From NCBI GenBank assembly GCA_027596075.1, contig JADGJC010000093.1, positions 62,001-126,000 on the forward strand: a DNA stretch of 64,000 nucleotides, written 5' to 3'. Source of the stretch: Rhizophlyctis rosea (Eukaryota; Chytridiomycota; Chytridiomycetes; Rhizophlyctidales; Rhizophlyctidaceae). Both the position numbers and the translations under genes were made by a program. This document shows, in pieces, positions 25,098-37,699 of the stretch. Position 1 is the stretch's first letter. Every line of letters begins with the position of its first letter. The notes beneath the pieces were generated by a model, which was not told where the DNA came from, ran no database searches, and worked only from the letters and a program-made list of their open reading frames with translations.

Positions 25098-25568
25098 TGG
25101 CACCGCTGAAGGCGAAATGATGTTGAGAGAAGCATAACTGGACAATTTTGGTTGATATATGATCGCAAAAGTAAATATATGAATCAAGCGTATCGTCGTT
25201 GTTTACGACTGGGTTTAATTGATGCAGCTTCCCAGGAGCTGACTGATCTTGACCAAACAGTGTGCAAGTGAGGACATATCGACGGTGTATCAACTCCTCC
25301 TAGTGTATGTTCATGTCACGATGTGTTATCAGCACCCTCATCCACTCGTACGCGGAGGACTTTGGGTTTCTGCTTTGTTCATGATGGCATCACGTACAGG
25401 AGCACTGGCTGAACCTGCCGAGTATCATGACTGCTTTCATCCATCTCTGCAAGGTATATTCCGCCCAAGCAAGGACTGATTTACAATTACGGCAATCAAG
25501 GTATACTCTATCCCGGCAATTCGAAATCACAATCCAGCACCCGCACAACCGGGACTAGCTCCAACATT
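25098..25568. other. Intergenic, convergent 3' ends
   Basis: This stretch separates the 3' ends of the His-tail membrane gene and the FAD monooxygenase gene. I see no gene or repeat. Confidence 0.5.
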
Positions 25569-26946
25569 CTACCTCTTCCCCATGAAGAACCCCATTGTGC
25601 TCATCAGCAGATTCCGACCCCATTCCCCAAACTTGGTCTCGGGATGCATGATTTTAGTATTCTGCATAGAAGTATGAACTGACTTGAAGCCCCGCGTCAG
25701 CATGTCTTTCTCGTATGCGGCGATGAGGGATGTAAGGAGGGATGGAGTGGGGTTGGCGTTGAGGTGGTATTGCTGTAGGAGAGCTGCAAGAGCGATGGCA
25801 TCTTCGAAGGCCTGTTGTGCAGGTGGGGAGAAATGTCAGCTATCAACTATGGAATGGGAAGCTCTGCAAATGAAATATACCTGCAAAGCACCCCGTCCGC
25901 CGTAACTGGTCATACAGTGCGCGGCATCTCCCAACAGCGTCACCCTTCCCGTCTTCCACGGCTCGTAATCCGGCATACTTTTCACCTTCTTCCCCGGCCA
26001 TAATTCCTCATCTTTCGTCTCATCTACCAAAGCCCAGAACCGTTCCGGCACCTGTTCCCGCACCTTCTGCTTCGCCCATTCATGCATCACCGCCGCATCG
26101 GTCAACGATGTTGGAGGTGTGGATCCGGAGTAATCTAATCGCCAGCAGATTTTGACGGTGCCGTCTGGGGAGGGAATTTCGGCGTCGGGACCTTCATTCC
26201 ACCAGGAGAGGTACATGCATAAGCCGCCAGTACCGATGAGGAGTGCGGCGCGGGTGAGTTGGTCTTCGCCTGTGCCCCAGATTTTGTCGCGTAAGGTGGT
26301 GGAGATGTTGGTTGTTGCTGCAACGGTGGTGAATCCCACTTCTTTGGGTTGGACGCCAGGAAGGAGGTAGGAGCGAATGCTGGAGTTTGCGCCGTCGGCC
26401 CCGACAAGGACGTCGCCAATGTCTGTAGTGCCGTCCTCAAATGTGACTTTGACCTTGTTCCCGTCTTCGATAACTTCACATTTGACAAACTTCTTTCCGT
26501 ATTTGATGTCGAGACCCTCACTCAGGACGCGGCGGAGTTGTGCTCGGCTGGTCATGTACATCCCGATGGGGAGGAACTTGTTCCTCGCGATGGTCTTTCC
26601 GGTTTTGGCGGAAGCAAAGTCGAAAGACTTGCCGAGTGGGTCGCGTGGCCATATCGCTTCTAGTTGAGGGTGGAGGGAAGGAGGAAGGGCGAGGCGCAGG
26701 TTTTCTGGTCCGGTCTCTTGTATGCCGAGGCACGAACCTACGGCACGTGAGGTCTGGGATGCATCGCGTTCGTAGATTGTGAAGGGGATAGAAAGTTGTT
26801 TGAGGCGTTGAGCTGGTGGTTGATGTTGACGGTTGTGTTAGCAGTGTCATTGAATTCTTATGCCGAAATGCACCCAAACATTGTCAATTACCGAGACAGA
26901 GACCGCCCATTCCCCCGCCAATGATGATGACATTCTCAAGAGGCAT
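25569..26946 (-). CDS. FAD-dependent monooxygenase
   Basis: Three exons (introns 26891-26813 and 25880-25812) give 409 residues. The N-terminus has the Rossmann GxGxxG fingerprint (IIIGGGMGGLCLA). The middle has the DG motif (VLVGADGANSSIR). The C-terminal flavin motif is GDAAH followed by GGRGALQAFEDA, which the second intron splits precisely, confirming the splice. This is the aromatic-hydroxylase type of flavin monooxygenase (salicylate hydroxylase or zeaxanthin epoxidase relatives), using NAD(P)H and O2. The substrate cannot be read from sequence. No biosynthetic cluster surrounds it. The usual Pro after GDAAH is replaced by Thr-Ser, a common enough variation. Confidence 0.9.
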
Positions 26947-27893
26947 GCTGACTTCGTTGAGATGTTTTCAAAGGTTGCGTTGGCTGATACAAAACACTTG
27001 CCCATTCAACTGTTCGGGAAGGGAACTCCTCCAGTTGAGTTGATTTAAGACAGCAGCAGCTCCTTCGCATCCTTCCAATGCCCACATGGCATGTTGCGGT
27101 TGTGGCCAAGCTTTCGTGGAACTTTCATGTGATTGATTTTCTTGTGTCACCGTTCTGCTGTGTCGGAGGAGTTCGGAGACTTTGGGTGACCTTTGCGATA
27201 AGCAGACGGCAGTTCTGCAGCCATCCCTGAGTTCCATCCCAGTACTAAAAGTAATACCTGATCGTTCATACCTCCGTGAAAGTGGTGAACAGGCCGTATG
27301 CTACCAGCATTCTCAAGATGCTCCGATGAACGGAATTGAAGCACGATGAAGGCAAACCAGCACGAGGAGACGAGCTGCGCGCCCACCGGGATCAGCACGT
27401 GCGGACGAAGCGGCTGTGCCAAACGCCTTCTTTGTGCGACCGTCAACATTCAGACGGTCGCGCCAAGTCCCTTTTGTGACCTCCGCCCAGCAACAAAGCA
27501 CAAAACCTTGTCGAATTCCACGGTTCGGAGATGTCCGCCCTTCCTCCACCCGTGCTGTTTCGGTTGATTTGCCTAAAAGCAAGTGCAATCCAAGGGGTTG
27601 CAACGGGGGACTTGGCAAAGAGAGAGGGGGACACATAAACACAAGAATACGAGGCAGTTTGACACACCAGCTTCAACACAAAACAAACACAAAACGAACA
27701 TGCCTCATCATCCACTTCACTACATCAATCTGTGCACTCATACCCTATCACAACACCTCTGAACACTTATTATTCACAAAGCACTACTGCTCATATACCA
27801 TACTTTTTTCAAGTACATCATCAAATTCAAGCATATCACCAAATAATCACACAACCAATCCGCACCACCAAACCATCAACCGCATCATCCACA
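26947..27893. other. Divergent intergenic region
   Basis: This separates the FAD monooxygenase (minus) from the 742-residue membrane protein (plus), so it should hold both promoters. The last 200 bp before 27894 is A/C-rich, like a 5' leader. ORFs on the minus strand at 27147-27642 overlap in conflicting frames and are not supported. Confidence 0.45.
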
Positions 27894-30203
27894 ATGTCCC
27901 CGCAACCCTCCTCCGCACCCTGCCTCAACCCCGCCCCACCCCGCCGCCCCTGGCGAAGAGCCCACGACGTCGCAGAACACTATACCGTACCCATCCTCGC
28001 CATCATCTTTACCTTCATGGCAGCCTCCGGCAAAGCCGCTGACGGCCTGAAGACTGAAGTGCTCATCGTCGGTGCCGTATATTTGGCTATTGGGGCGTTG
28101 CTCATTCCCCTCTGCTTTCTCGAAGTCTTCTTAATAGCCATTGGGAAGAGCGGGAAGAGGAAGATTTTTGGGGAGGAGGGCAGTGAGACGGTTGATGTGG
28201 TGGGGGACGTGGAGTTGAGTAGGGGTGTTAAGATTGGATTGTCGTTGACGTTGTTTGGTATTGGGTCCTTTGTGGCTATTATACCCAAGTGAGTATCTAA
28301 AATTTCAAGCTTGGTATCTACATGACTGATCAAGAAGTACTAATCATATTCGCCCGCTCGCGCCTTCAGCTACATAGCCGCTGGTTGCGCCACGGCCATA
28401 TTCCTCGCCCCCTGCGTCCTCCTCTGGTACACAAAAGACGAACACCGTCCCGCATCCAAATGGCGCACCGAAAACAAAAACACCCGTCGCTACATGCTCA
28501 TCAAATGCAAAACCGGCGAAGTCGTCAAAGCTAAACCCGAAATGAAGTTCATCGCCATGTCTGACGCTTGTTTGGAAGTTGATCAACGCTCTTTAATCTG
28601 TCCGTGTAAGAAGGCGAATCCTGCGGCGGAATGTCGGTTCAAGGATACGCATGGGGAGGCGGTGTGTATTGCTTGTGCGGAGGGTGTTAGGAGGTGGGCG
28701 CCGTATTTGTATGTGAGGGGGATTTGTTACCCGGGTGGGGAGGGCGAGCAGGGGTGTGAGCATTCCGCGGAACCTATCACGAATGCGAAACAGGCGAAGA
28801 AGATTGATTATACCCGGTGTCGGATTTTTCAATGTGCTGCCGGCACCGTTGTCCCCACCACTACTTGCCCCTGCATCGTACACTCCGCTCAACCGCAACG
28901 CACATTCATTGAGAAAGTCAAACTGGCTCTTTTTGGCAGCTGCAGATTCCAGCTTCGTGGCGTAACGACGTTGAATGAGAAGGGGAAGGTTGCTCAGAGT
29001 GGGAAGCCCAAGCTGAAGAAAGGGGAACTTGCTCCGGAGGGACGGATGGAGTGCTTGCACGAGTTGACGAAATACGTCGATGAATACGTGTCCCACCGGT
29101 TCTCCTTCGCAGAGCTGCTCTTCGTGAGGAAAATTGACATCATACCCGCTGGCCGGCATCATGATGATATCGCTGTACCCGTTGATGGCGAGCAGCCACC
29201 TCAACCAAAGCTTGCGGCGGTGGAGGGTCAGGTCGACAATGGGAGCTTGTCGGTAGCATTTATGGAATGGAGTGAAAAAAGGCGAGCCGGAATCATAGTA
29301 TGGCGAGAAGCTGGGGCGTTGTGGACGTACCGGGAGTTGAGGAGACGGTTTGAGACAGAGGGGACGGAGCTGACGACGGAGAAGGAGATTGAACTCTTGA
29401 GAGAGTTGAGGGATATCTTTGCGGTCAGATATGGATGGGTTTGTTTGCCCGGGAGGGGTCGGAAAGATGTGGATGGTGAGATGGAAGTGGAAAACTCCAA
29501 GCAGAAGGATATCAAGAAACCACCATCCGACGAAACGGTGCTAGAAATCCGCGGCGACAACGTACCGCTCCCCATCATCCTCGCCCAATCTTACACTCAA
29601 CTAGCCAAAGGCTTCGCCGCCGCAGGAGATCCCTCCTTCCACCCTATTGCCGCCCTCCATTCTTCCCCAGCCGCATACACTGACCTCATCGAACGTTTCG
29701 ACGACTCCATATATACGGGGGAACCAAGCCTATCTCTCACAATACCCAAAACCATCCTAACCAAAAACGACACCATCCTCATTCCATTCCTATCCCATCT
29801 GAAAATCAAAGGACCGAAACAAATCGACGACGGGGAAACCGGTACCGGCCAATCCAGTTTCGAAGTTACTGCCCTGCCGTCCTTCCCATCCCTCCAATCA
29901 CTTTCCGATCCACCTCTCCCATCTCCTGACTCCAGAATCAAGACCTATCAGGGGACTTTGACAGTATGGTGGAAGTCTGAAAATGAAGCGGAGGGAGTTT
30001 GGTTGGTCACTACTGCGGAAGCCACGAAGAAGGGTCGGAACGGGGAGGAAGGAGAGAAGAAGGGTGCGTTCCAACATGATGGGCCGCATTTATGCGTGAG
30101 GATTGCGAAGGGGGAGGGTGTTGGGAGGTTGAAGGTAGATGGGTTTGGGTTCTATGAGGGGGAGAGAAATCCGAGGGTGGAGGTTGTGGAGGTTGGGATC
30201 TAG
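27894..30203 (+). CDS. Membrane protein with Cys-rich central region
   Basis: Two exons (27894-28288 and 28370-30203; 81-bp intron, GTGAGT donor, TTCAG acceptor, phase 2) give 742 residues. Residues ~25-165 hold about four membrane segments; the intron falls inside one of them, and joining it restores a continuous hydrophobic stretch. After this come a Cys-rich segment (~190-310: CPCKK, CIACAEG, CEHSA, CPC), then a long soluble tail with charged linkers and a Trp-containing beta-like C-terminus. The ATG lies in an A/C-rich leader with no upstream competitor. I do not recognise the family. The cysteines could be structural or bind metal. Confidence 0.75.
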
Positions 30204-30509
30204 CAGGTAGCTGATTCGATAGCGTTCTCCACTAGATATGGGACTATGTATATTTGGCTTGTGAATACTGTATATTTGAATATCCCATGCAGGTCCATCT
30301 ACGCGTACGTTCTCAGCGTGCAAGTCCACATTGTAGAAGTGCCGTGATATGTTTGTGCTCTTGAGAAATGGCCTTGAATGATGATGCAGAGCATATGGAA
30401 CAACTGAAGATTTCTATCTGATCTGCTACCATCGGAAGACGTTGGGGAGCGCTGGATTCTATTGATGTGAGTGTTGCTTTCAGCAAAGCACTTTTCAAGG
30501 CAGACCCTT

Positions 30510-31110
30510 TCAAGGCACCATGTGCACAACAGACCATCCGTCATCTTTCCCTCGCTTGTGCCCCTCTCGTCTTCGGTACTCCACTCGCTCATGCAACCTG
30601 TCCCTCTGCACCCAAAACTCCATGACCTCTGGCACAACTCTGAAGGCGACGGCATGGGGACATCTAGGCACATCCTCGTCCCTTCGAATTCCCTCCGTCT
30701 GCTGTCCAACAGTCCCTGATCTTCCAAAATCCGACTCTGCGGACTGAACCAAGACGGAGCCCGACTAGTCCTATTCTTCGTTCCATGGTACGCGTCATTT
30801 TCCTCTTCAAGGCACCACTCAATATGTCCTTCAATACGCACTTGGCGGTCCCACCAGTGGAAGGTCAATCCAGCGTAGGGGTTGGCATGCAGTTCGGAGG
30901 TCTTGCGGGATCCTCTATTGGTATATATGACAAACCCTCTGTCATCAAAGTGTTAGAGGTTTACCTTTCGAGCAGATGGACGACCTGTGGGAGTTGCTGT
31001 GGATAGGCAGGTCGTACCGGCTGGGGCATATGCTGGCGGAGAGTGTTGTTACGCGTCGGAAGTACCATCGTGAAAACCGGGTGATGGGGATTAGAGGAAG
31101 GGATTCTATC
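30510..31110 (-). pseudogene. Pyridoxamine 5'-phosphate oxidase relic
   Basis: Conserved PNPOx blocks appear in order but in different frames: GRPSAR, then FDDRGFVIYTN, RQVRIEG, WFSPQSRIL, FRVVPEVMEFW and RLHERVEYRR, ending at a natural stop. Breaks are a TAA at 30953-30955 where the family has Lys in VLLK, a frame change between WFSPQSRIL and VPR.PH (one G missing near 30680-30682), and a further frame change upstream. The family oxidises PNP/PMP to pyridoxal phosphate with FMN. A GT..AG reading across the TAA would be only 26 bp and would delete conserved residues. Multiple defects support a pseudogene; a functional copy is presumably elsewhere. Confidence 0.75.
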
Positions 31111-31119
31111 GCGAGGATT

Positions 31120-32223
31120 TCCTTGCTGAATGTCGAAGGCAAGTGACCCTGCTTAATGGCTTCCATAGTAGTAGCTCCAAACCTGAAGTGCGACACATGA
31201 ACTATTCATTTTGGCAGCATCAAAGTGAAAGAGAGCTGCTGTTGGAGCAATTTCGTTCCTTAATCACGAAATCCATCAATGGAGGCGCCGTCACATCGAT
31301 AAAAATCCAGTGACTGTGTCATCCAAATTCCATTTCCTCCTGGACCAGTGAAATGCACTGAAAATATCAAACTGCATGGACGATGCAATACTATGATCAT
31401 CACTGGAATGACTTCAATTCTGCTGGTTGCGATTGTGGGAATAATTGGATTTACTCTTATATTAAAGGGCGAACGTTTTATGAAGCGTTGGGAGCATTCC
31501 GAAACAGCAATAATAGTGCAACCAAATACATGGTTGATTGGAATGGCCGATGTCGGTACTAACGATACCCAGCATTTAGACCTAGGTATTCCTACCTATA
31601 TCGATTCGCCTCCGCTCCCTTGCATTCGAGCGAATGAAGGGCAAGCGACAAGGAAAAGACGCGAGGGTCCACCGTGGCTTTGCAACGGCGCAGTGGGCCA
31701 ATTTTCAGAGTGAGGCTGGGACTTCCATTGACAAAAATCTATTGCCGCGCTTGTTACACCATCTGCTATTTCAAGCAGAAAACGCCGAAATAGTCTTTTT
31801 TGTCCAACCCCGCGCTTTTTTTTGTGTTTTTTCATGTCTGATTTTTTCCGCCGGAGGGTCTGCGCATGGCCCAACATGGCCCTCAAGACTCAAAAATCAT
31901 TGGTGTGGGCCATGCACCAGCGGTTTTGGCTTCAAACTGTGGGATGTGGACGTTTGGACTTCAAGACACATCCCACAACGCACCTGAATCATAAAATGAA
32001 CATGAATGGGATCAACCCTTTGACGCTACTTTCAGCAAGACTTCTTCTCGTAGTGAGCAATTCCTGCTTGCAAGCGATCCCTGTCAACTCTTCAAAAGTC
32101 CGTTGACTGGCCGCCTGCCCGTAATTGCCACACGAATCTTGATTGTGTTTGCTGCTCCTTTTTGATCGCATCATTTACGTCCTCTGCATCCATTTGCCTC
32201 AACCCCTTTGAACGCACCCGAAA
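31120..32223. other. Intergenic region before the SWEET gene
   Basis: One plus-strand ORF (31348-31713) has a single hydrophobic segment but no other support. The rest shows nothing recognisable apart from poly-T tracts near 31820-31850. Confidence 0.4.
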
Positions 32224-33145
32224 ATGAACTGCAATTCAAATGCGTGTCAAATCGTGCTCACATATGTGATCCCGTCCATGTAAGGCCACGTGTTTGGTTC
32301 CGATTGCGGGAGATTGAGACTTACTTTTCGTTTTACCAAAAGCGGGATTTGCACGTCACAATCCATGGCTCTAGCACCCATATTGGCCGTCAGACGAGTC
32401 ATGAAGGAACAGACTTTGGGACCTGTCAACCCTTTCCCATTCGTATTGATGGCTACCAACTCCATGGCTTGGGTCTTGTACGGTGCGAGTCGCCCGCAGT
32501 CCCGACTGTGTCGATCACCATTCATCGAGGAATGTGCCGACTCACTTTTCCCCTCTCCCAGGCCTCCTCATAGGAGACTACTTCGTCTACACCACAAACC
32601 TCCTCTCCGCCCTAATCGGAACCTACAATGCCCTCCAAACCCTCTCCTACGCACCCACTCACATAAAACAACGCATGATAACAACCTGGATCATCATCGC
32701 GTTCCTAGGCTACTTCTTCGCTCTTCTCTGTTTCGTCGCACTCCCCGCTAAACTCTCTAACGGCATCGAAGTAGGCAAAACCCTCATGGGCGTTGTGACT
32801 GTAATTTCCCTTCTAGCACTCTACGCGTCACCGTTGATTACGATGTACAAGGTTGTGAAGACGAGGAACTCGGCGTCAATCAATTACCCGTTGGCGGTGG
32901 CGCAACTTGTGAATGGGGGGTTGTGGTTTGTTTATGGGATGGCGGTGGGGAATTATTTTGTGGCGGGGCCGAATGGGACGGGGTGTGCGTTGGGGGTTTT
33001 GCAGGTTGTTTTGAAGGTGGTGTTTAAAAGTAGGGGTGGGGAGACGAGTGATGTGGAGAGTTTAGAGACGGTTGTGGCGGAAGATGGTGCAGAGAAGGAG
33101 GGTGTGTTGGTTGTTGCGGTGAGGAAGGAGGAGCATATGGAGTAG
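32224..33145 (+). CDS. SWEET (MtN3/saliva) sugar transporter
   Basis: Three exons (introns 32280-32342 and 32483-32561) give 259 residues with seven predicted membrane helices in two MtN3 repeats joined by a linker helix. Repeat one spans SMALAPILAVRRVMKEQTLG, NPFPFVLM and WVLYG; repeat two spans TVISLLALYASPL, YKVVKTRNSASI and NGGLWFVYG. Both introns lie in repeat one and joining them restores the motif exactly. A charged cytosolic tail ends the protein. SWEETs passively move hexoses or sucrose across plasma or internal membranes. The family is known in early-diverging fungi and generally absent from Dikarya. Confidence 0.93.
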
Positions 33146-36100
33146 GAATTTGGGTTCCAACAAGACGCATACTACTTATACCCTTTGGAACGCGCCCAAC
33201 TGTATCATATGCTGCAAGACAATATATTGTATATACGGTTCAATTGCCAACGCTGCATCCAAGATTCAAACGTGGTCCGGGTTGTCCTACATGTGGTCTG
33301 ATTGCTCTGGATAGTCACGGCGATTGGAAGTTTCCGTTCGGTAGGCTCAATTTTTGTTGAAGGTCCGGCTTTTGATCCACGATGATCTTGCCCCGCGAAC
33401 AACTACTCTCTCGGAAAGTAGTCCTTCCAGTACCGCCTTAACCTCTACCCTACAATCACTAAAGGACTGATCGTAATGTTTTGATCATTCACTGGCATTC
33501 AGTGCCAGCCCGTTCACAGACCTTCGAAAAAGGCGGGCTTCTTTGATGTACACCGCAGGAGATCCTACACTTTAGTTGTTCAATCTTGCAGATTTGAACA
33601 TATGACCCAACGTCTAATGTGGATCCATCTGGATCGGCCATGAACATCAGTTGCGCATCTAAGAAAAAAAAGACAGATTTGGTATTGGATATCCTGATGA
33701 AGACAATGGCACAATCAATGCCTGACTGTCCCTCACTCATGACATTCTGCCACATGGTTGATGCGTCCCATTCATTCGCTTTACAATTTGCGACTTGGGC
33801 TGCCAGAAAAGGAAAGGCGTGAACTCAGGAAGAAAAGGGCCGATTCAATGTTGCCATATTGTCAATGCAATAAGTGAAGTGATAGTCCACATGACGACTG
33901 CAACAAGGTGGAAATGCAGCATCCGTCTATGTGATAAGAGATCGTAAGTGGGTGTGAGCGTGCAACAAGACCGACACACCAGTTCTGCGAGCATGAAGAT
34001 TCCCAAAAGGGGTAAGCGCAATATGATGTTGTAAGTGGTGGAGTGCGCCGCCTGCAATATGGTTGACGAATCTGGCCACACCTGATCCAACGTCCCACCG
34101 GCATCTGGCCGAGCGTAGGAAAAGTATAATGCTGACCATCAGAAATCAGCTTCGTGCTGAAAGCTTGCTGCAAGAAGCGCTCGCTTTGTCTTCAATACTT
34201 GAACGTCAAGCATTTTGAGCATGGCGATGCAAACACATCTGGTCACAGTCCATCAGAATGACCATCAAACGGACGGGGTGGTGTAGTATGATCGGCAGTA
34301 CGATAGATTGACTGCGGCATTCGTTGCCGTACCTGCCTTTGTTGCACAGACATTACTTAGTCACTTTTCCTTTCCACACTCGCGGTGTCGACGCACGGAA
34401 CGATGCCACACCACCACATGTATGTATCGAGAGGCATTAACCTCCTTTGGTACCCACCCATCCTCCGCGTATCCGCTGCCCAATTTCTTTTGTTTCCAAG
34501 CAAAAAAAGCTGCAGACGAAGCTTCCCAAGAATGTCAAATTTGGCAAGTTTTGGTTGTCATCATAGATGCTTTTATACAAAACGTTTCGGGATGGACTTT
34601 TCAAATCTTGACATGGTTATCTGGAGAAAGGATTAATAGGGCGAAATTTGCCATGAACCCAACCTTGTGAATGTCATGAAGTCGACTATCATGCCGGTTG
34701 ATACATCCGCTAACCCAACTTGTATCCCATAGATAGATGACCAGGCGGCTTTGTCACTGGGAGGATGAACGCACTCTGAAGGAAGGTAAGCAAGCTTTCA
34801 TATTGTCTACGAACAAAAAGATAAGATCGAGCGAATGGAAATCAAAGGAGTGATTTCAATAGATCTGTCCACATGCGAAGCTCCACTCCTCCACCTCGCT
34901 ACAACGGAGCTGACTAGCCGTCATAATCTGAATGCTGGAACCTCCACGCGCAAAATAATCACATGTGGAATGTAACCTTTCTACACCACACCTCACGGAA
35001 TTAGTCGGAACCATTCTTGATCTGTCAACCTCTGAAAGAGAGTTTGCCGCAGTTTCTCGACTTGAATCTGTATCTTCTTTTTGCGAATCAGCAACAGTCA
35101 CGGTGGTTGCATGTTATCAACTTTATGAGACTCATAAAAGAATCCATAATTTAAATTAGCACCCATATCCTTACACATTATGTAGTTCAGCAGGGAGCAA
35201 AAAGAAATCAACTCAGTATAACGATCATCATGACAGAAGACCCAAAGTTGAAGACTAGGACGGCCGCACGAACATTACGTTCGACCATCTTCATTTCCTG
35301 CAAAAATGGCGCACCCAAGGATTTCGTATCTGAGTTGACATATATTCACAGACAAAAGTTGATGGCCGGGAAACACGCAGCGAGAGGCGGGTATGCTCAT
35401 CCCGTGATTCCATCGACTCGTCGAGTAAGAGGTACAGAGCAGAGGTATGATCTCCTCTGCAAACTGACCGGCGAAAACTGGAATGAGCTATATGCATTTT
35501 GTGGACATTTGAGGCGTGTAGGCTTCTAGCTAAGTTCAGCGCTATCAGCAGGTACACGAATTAAGTTGGGTTCGACCGCACTAGATATCTGCAGAATGCA
35601 AAATTGCGGCATGGACAAGCTCACATACGGAAATCTATTCCTCCTTCATGACCTTTCCTCTTTTGGCGGCCGATACTCAAGCTCACCATTCGCCTGACGT
35701 TCGACGGTGCCAGCTTTGCTTTCCAATGGCCTGTCGCTACCAACGTAAATATGACATGGACACAGCCAATGGGCCTGGACACGAAATGGTGGATGTGCAT
35801 TGCCCGCAAGCTCGGGATGGTGGAATGAAAACTCATTTTCGGTATTGTTTTATGATGATGAGGGTAAAAAGACATATCCGCAGTCCCTCGACGTGAGCAG
35901 GTACGGGGAGAGAACCCACCCATGTACGACATTAGGCCTAAATCACGGTTGACGCAGTTGGACTGCACCTTATCTCTGGCTCACTCAAGCTAAAATACGT
36001 TACGTGTAGAATGGTGGCAAAAATGATGTGGATGCAGAGTCTTTGCAACACCTACCACACTCCATGCTTTCCACATTTGCGCGAACACTTTGGTGTCTCC

Positions 36101-37699
36101 TACCTGCCAGGTTTCTTTGTTCCGAATTAAGGGAGTAACAAATTGCTCATGATGTAATGGTCAAGTGCGACGCTGGATGTGATGACGAGAAGCGGAAGAA
36201 CGTGATCCCCCACTGTTTCGTATCATAATTCGAATCGTGATGGCCCCGGTGATGATGACATTCTGGATCATCTTCACGTCTGGCAACGGTGCAGCGAGGG
36301 GATTTTTTTGGTGGAGTACCTTCCCAACAGCTTGTGACAATACTGAACATTAGGGATGTAAGTGCAAACCATAGGCACTCCATTCACTTCCGCATGATCT
36401 CTTGCCAAGTGTATGACTTTTTTGGGTGCATTGATCGTTATGACCGGGTTGATCCGCCCTTGCTGGTCCAAGTGAAAGTTGAATAAATCATGCTGACCAA
36501 ATGGCAAACTGATGGCTGCAATTGTAGTCGTAATTTGGTGTAATTTGCTCAAAGGTGAAGGTCTTTTGTGCTCGTGTCTCTGGGAATCATCTCAACAGTT
36601 CTGAAAAATCATTGACGGCTGCCGAGGTAATGTTTGGTGCCCATATCGCGAAGGAGAGTTAGGAGCTGTCTTCTTTGGTAAAATTTGAAGAGTGTAAATT
36701 GAGCTCTTGAGATCACTTAGATATGAATAGCCCCTGAGAGTGGGTTCGGTCACGCCCCCTCCTATTTCTTTTTGCCTGGAAAGTCTAAATGAAGTGGGCA
36801 CATCACAAACGTGATGTCGGGTGAAACCTGTTGTGTCGAAGATGATCCGTCACTTGTATCGAAAGCTGCGAAATGGGAAATGATCAATGGACAAAACAAG
36901 AATTGCAATGTGCTGTTCTTTATGCATGTCCGATCCTTGAAATGGCCTTTAAGGATTCGGTTTGATCATGATTCCGATCCATTCTGTCCCATTCCGCCAA
37001 ATCATCAACCTTTCAAAAATAGCAATCTGACCCATGAAGGTGGTAGCGACCGCAGACCGTTGCCGCTGAACAACCTGAATGCCATGCAGAGTTCAAAGTG
37101 ATCCGACACGGACTCTTGATATCGGTCCACTGTTAATTACTCTTTCTTTTTCCATCATCGAGCGACTCGACTAGTTGATTACTCTAAGGAAAACAGTGGT
37201 AAAAACTTTATTCCAAAAGCAAACGGTGCTCACATGCAAATAGCGGCAAGCCGTCCAGGCAGTCCCTACGTGCGATGGGTTTGGTACTGTGGAGATTGCA
37301 TGGAGACTTTTGTGAGAGGTAGACGTGATGTTGCATTTTGAACATCTGTCAGGTCATCCCCGTCTGGATACTGACCCGTGTCGCACATATTGCTAGCATC
37401 TATTAATGGCTCTACCTCCAACGCAAAAAGTTGCGTGATGGTTCTAAGGAGGTATAAGTGTTCCTTACGTGCTACAGGTTCACCCGCCTTGATTCCGAGG
37501 ATGTCTGGTCATTCCCTGTCAACTTTGAAAGCAAAAGAACACAGTGGGTTTAAGTCACGGTGGAGGATGACTTCGACATATACTCCATACATGTGATTCA
37601 AATTGTGTCCAATCTTTGACAGCGGGCGAAAAGGAAAAATCAAAATGAGGTGCAGAGCATTAATTGGAATAGATGCTGATTGACTCAACCATTATCAGG
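33146..37699. other. Long gene-poor stretch
   Basis: No gene could be supported. The most protein-like ORF is minus 33845-34090 (81 residues, two hydrophobic segments), but no partner exon or start context was found. A 99-residue plus ORF at 35230-35529 is basic and lacks motifs. I saw no repeats, RNA genes or transposon signatures. Confidence 0.45.

Noticed and set aside
30930..30960. 26-bp GT..AG intron that would remove the PNPOx stop codon
   Set aside because: Too short for this genome's introns, wrong phase, and it would delete the conserved FDDRG segment.
31348..31713. 121-residue ORF with one hydrophobic segment
   Set aside because: No coding skew, no motif and no splice support; one membrane-like segment can arise by chance.
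33845..34090. 81-residue ORF with two membrane-like segments
   Set aside because: No start context or neighbouring exon; kept only as a remark in the gene-poor stretch.
35230..35529. 99-residue basic ORF
   Set aside because: No family motif, and a minus-strand ORF of similar length overlaps it.
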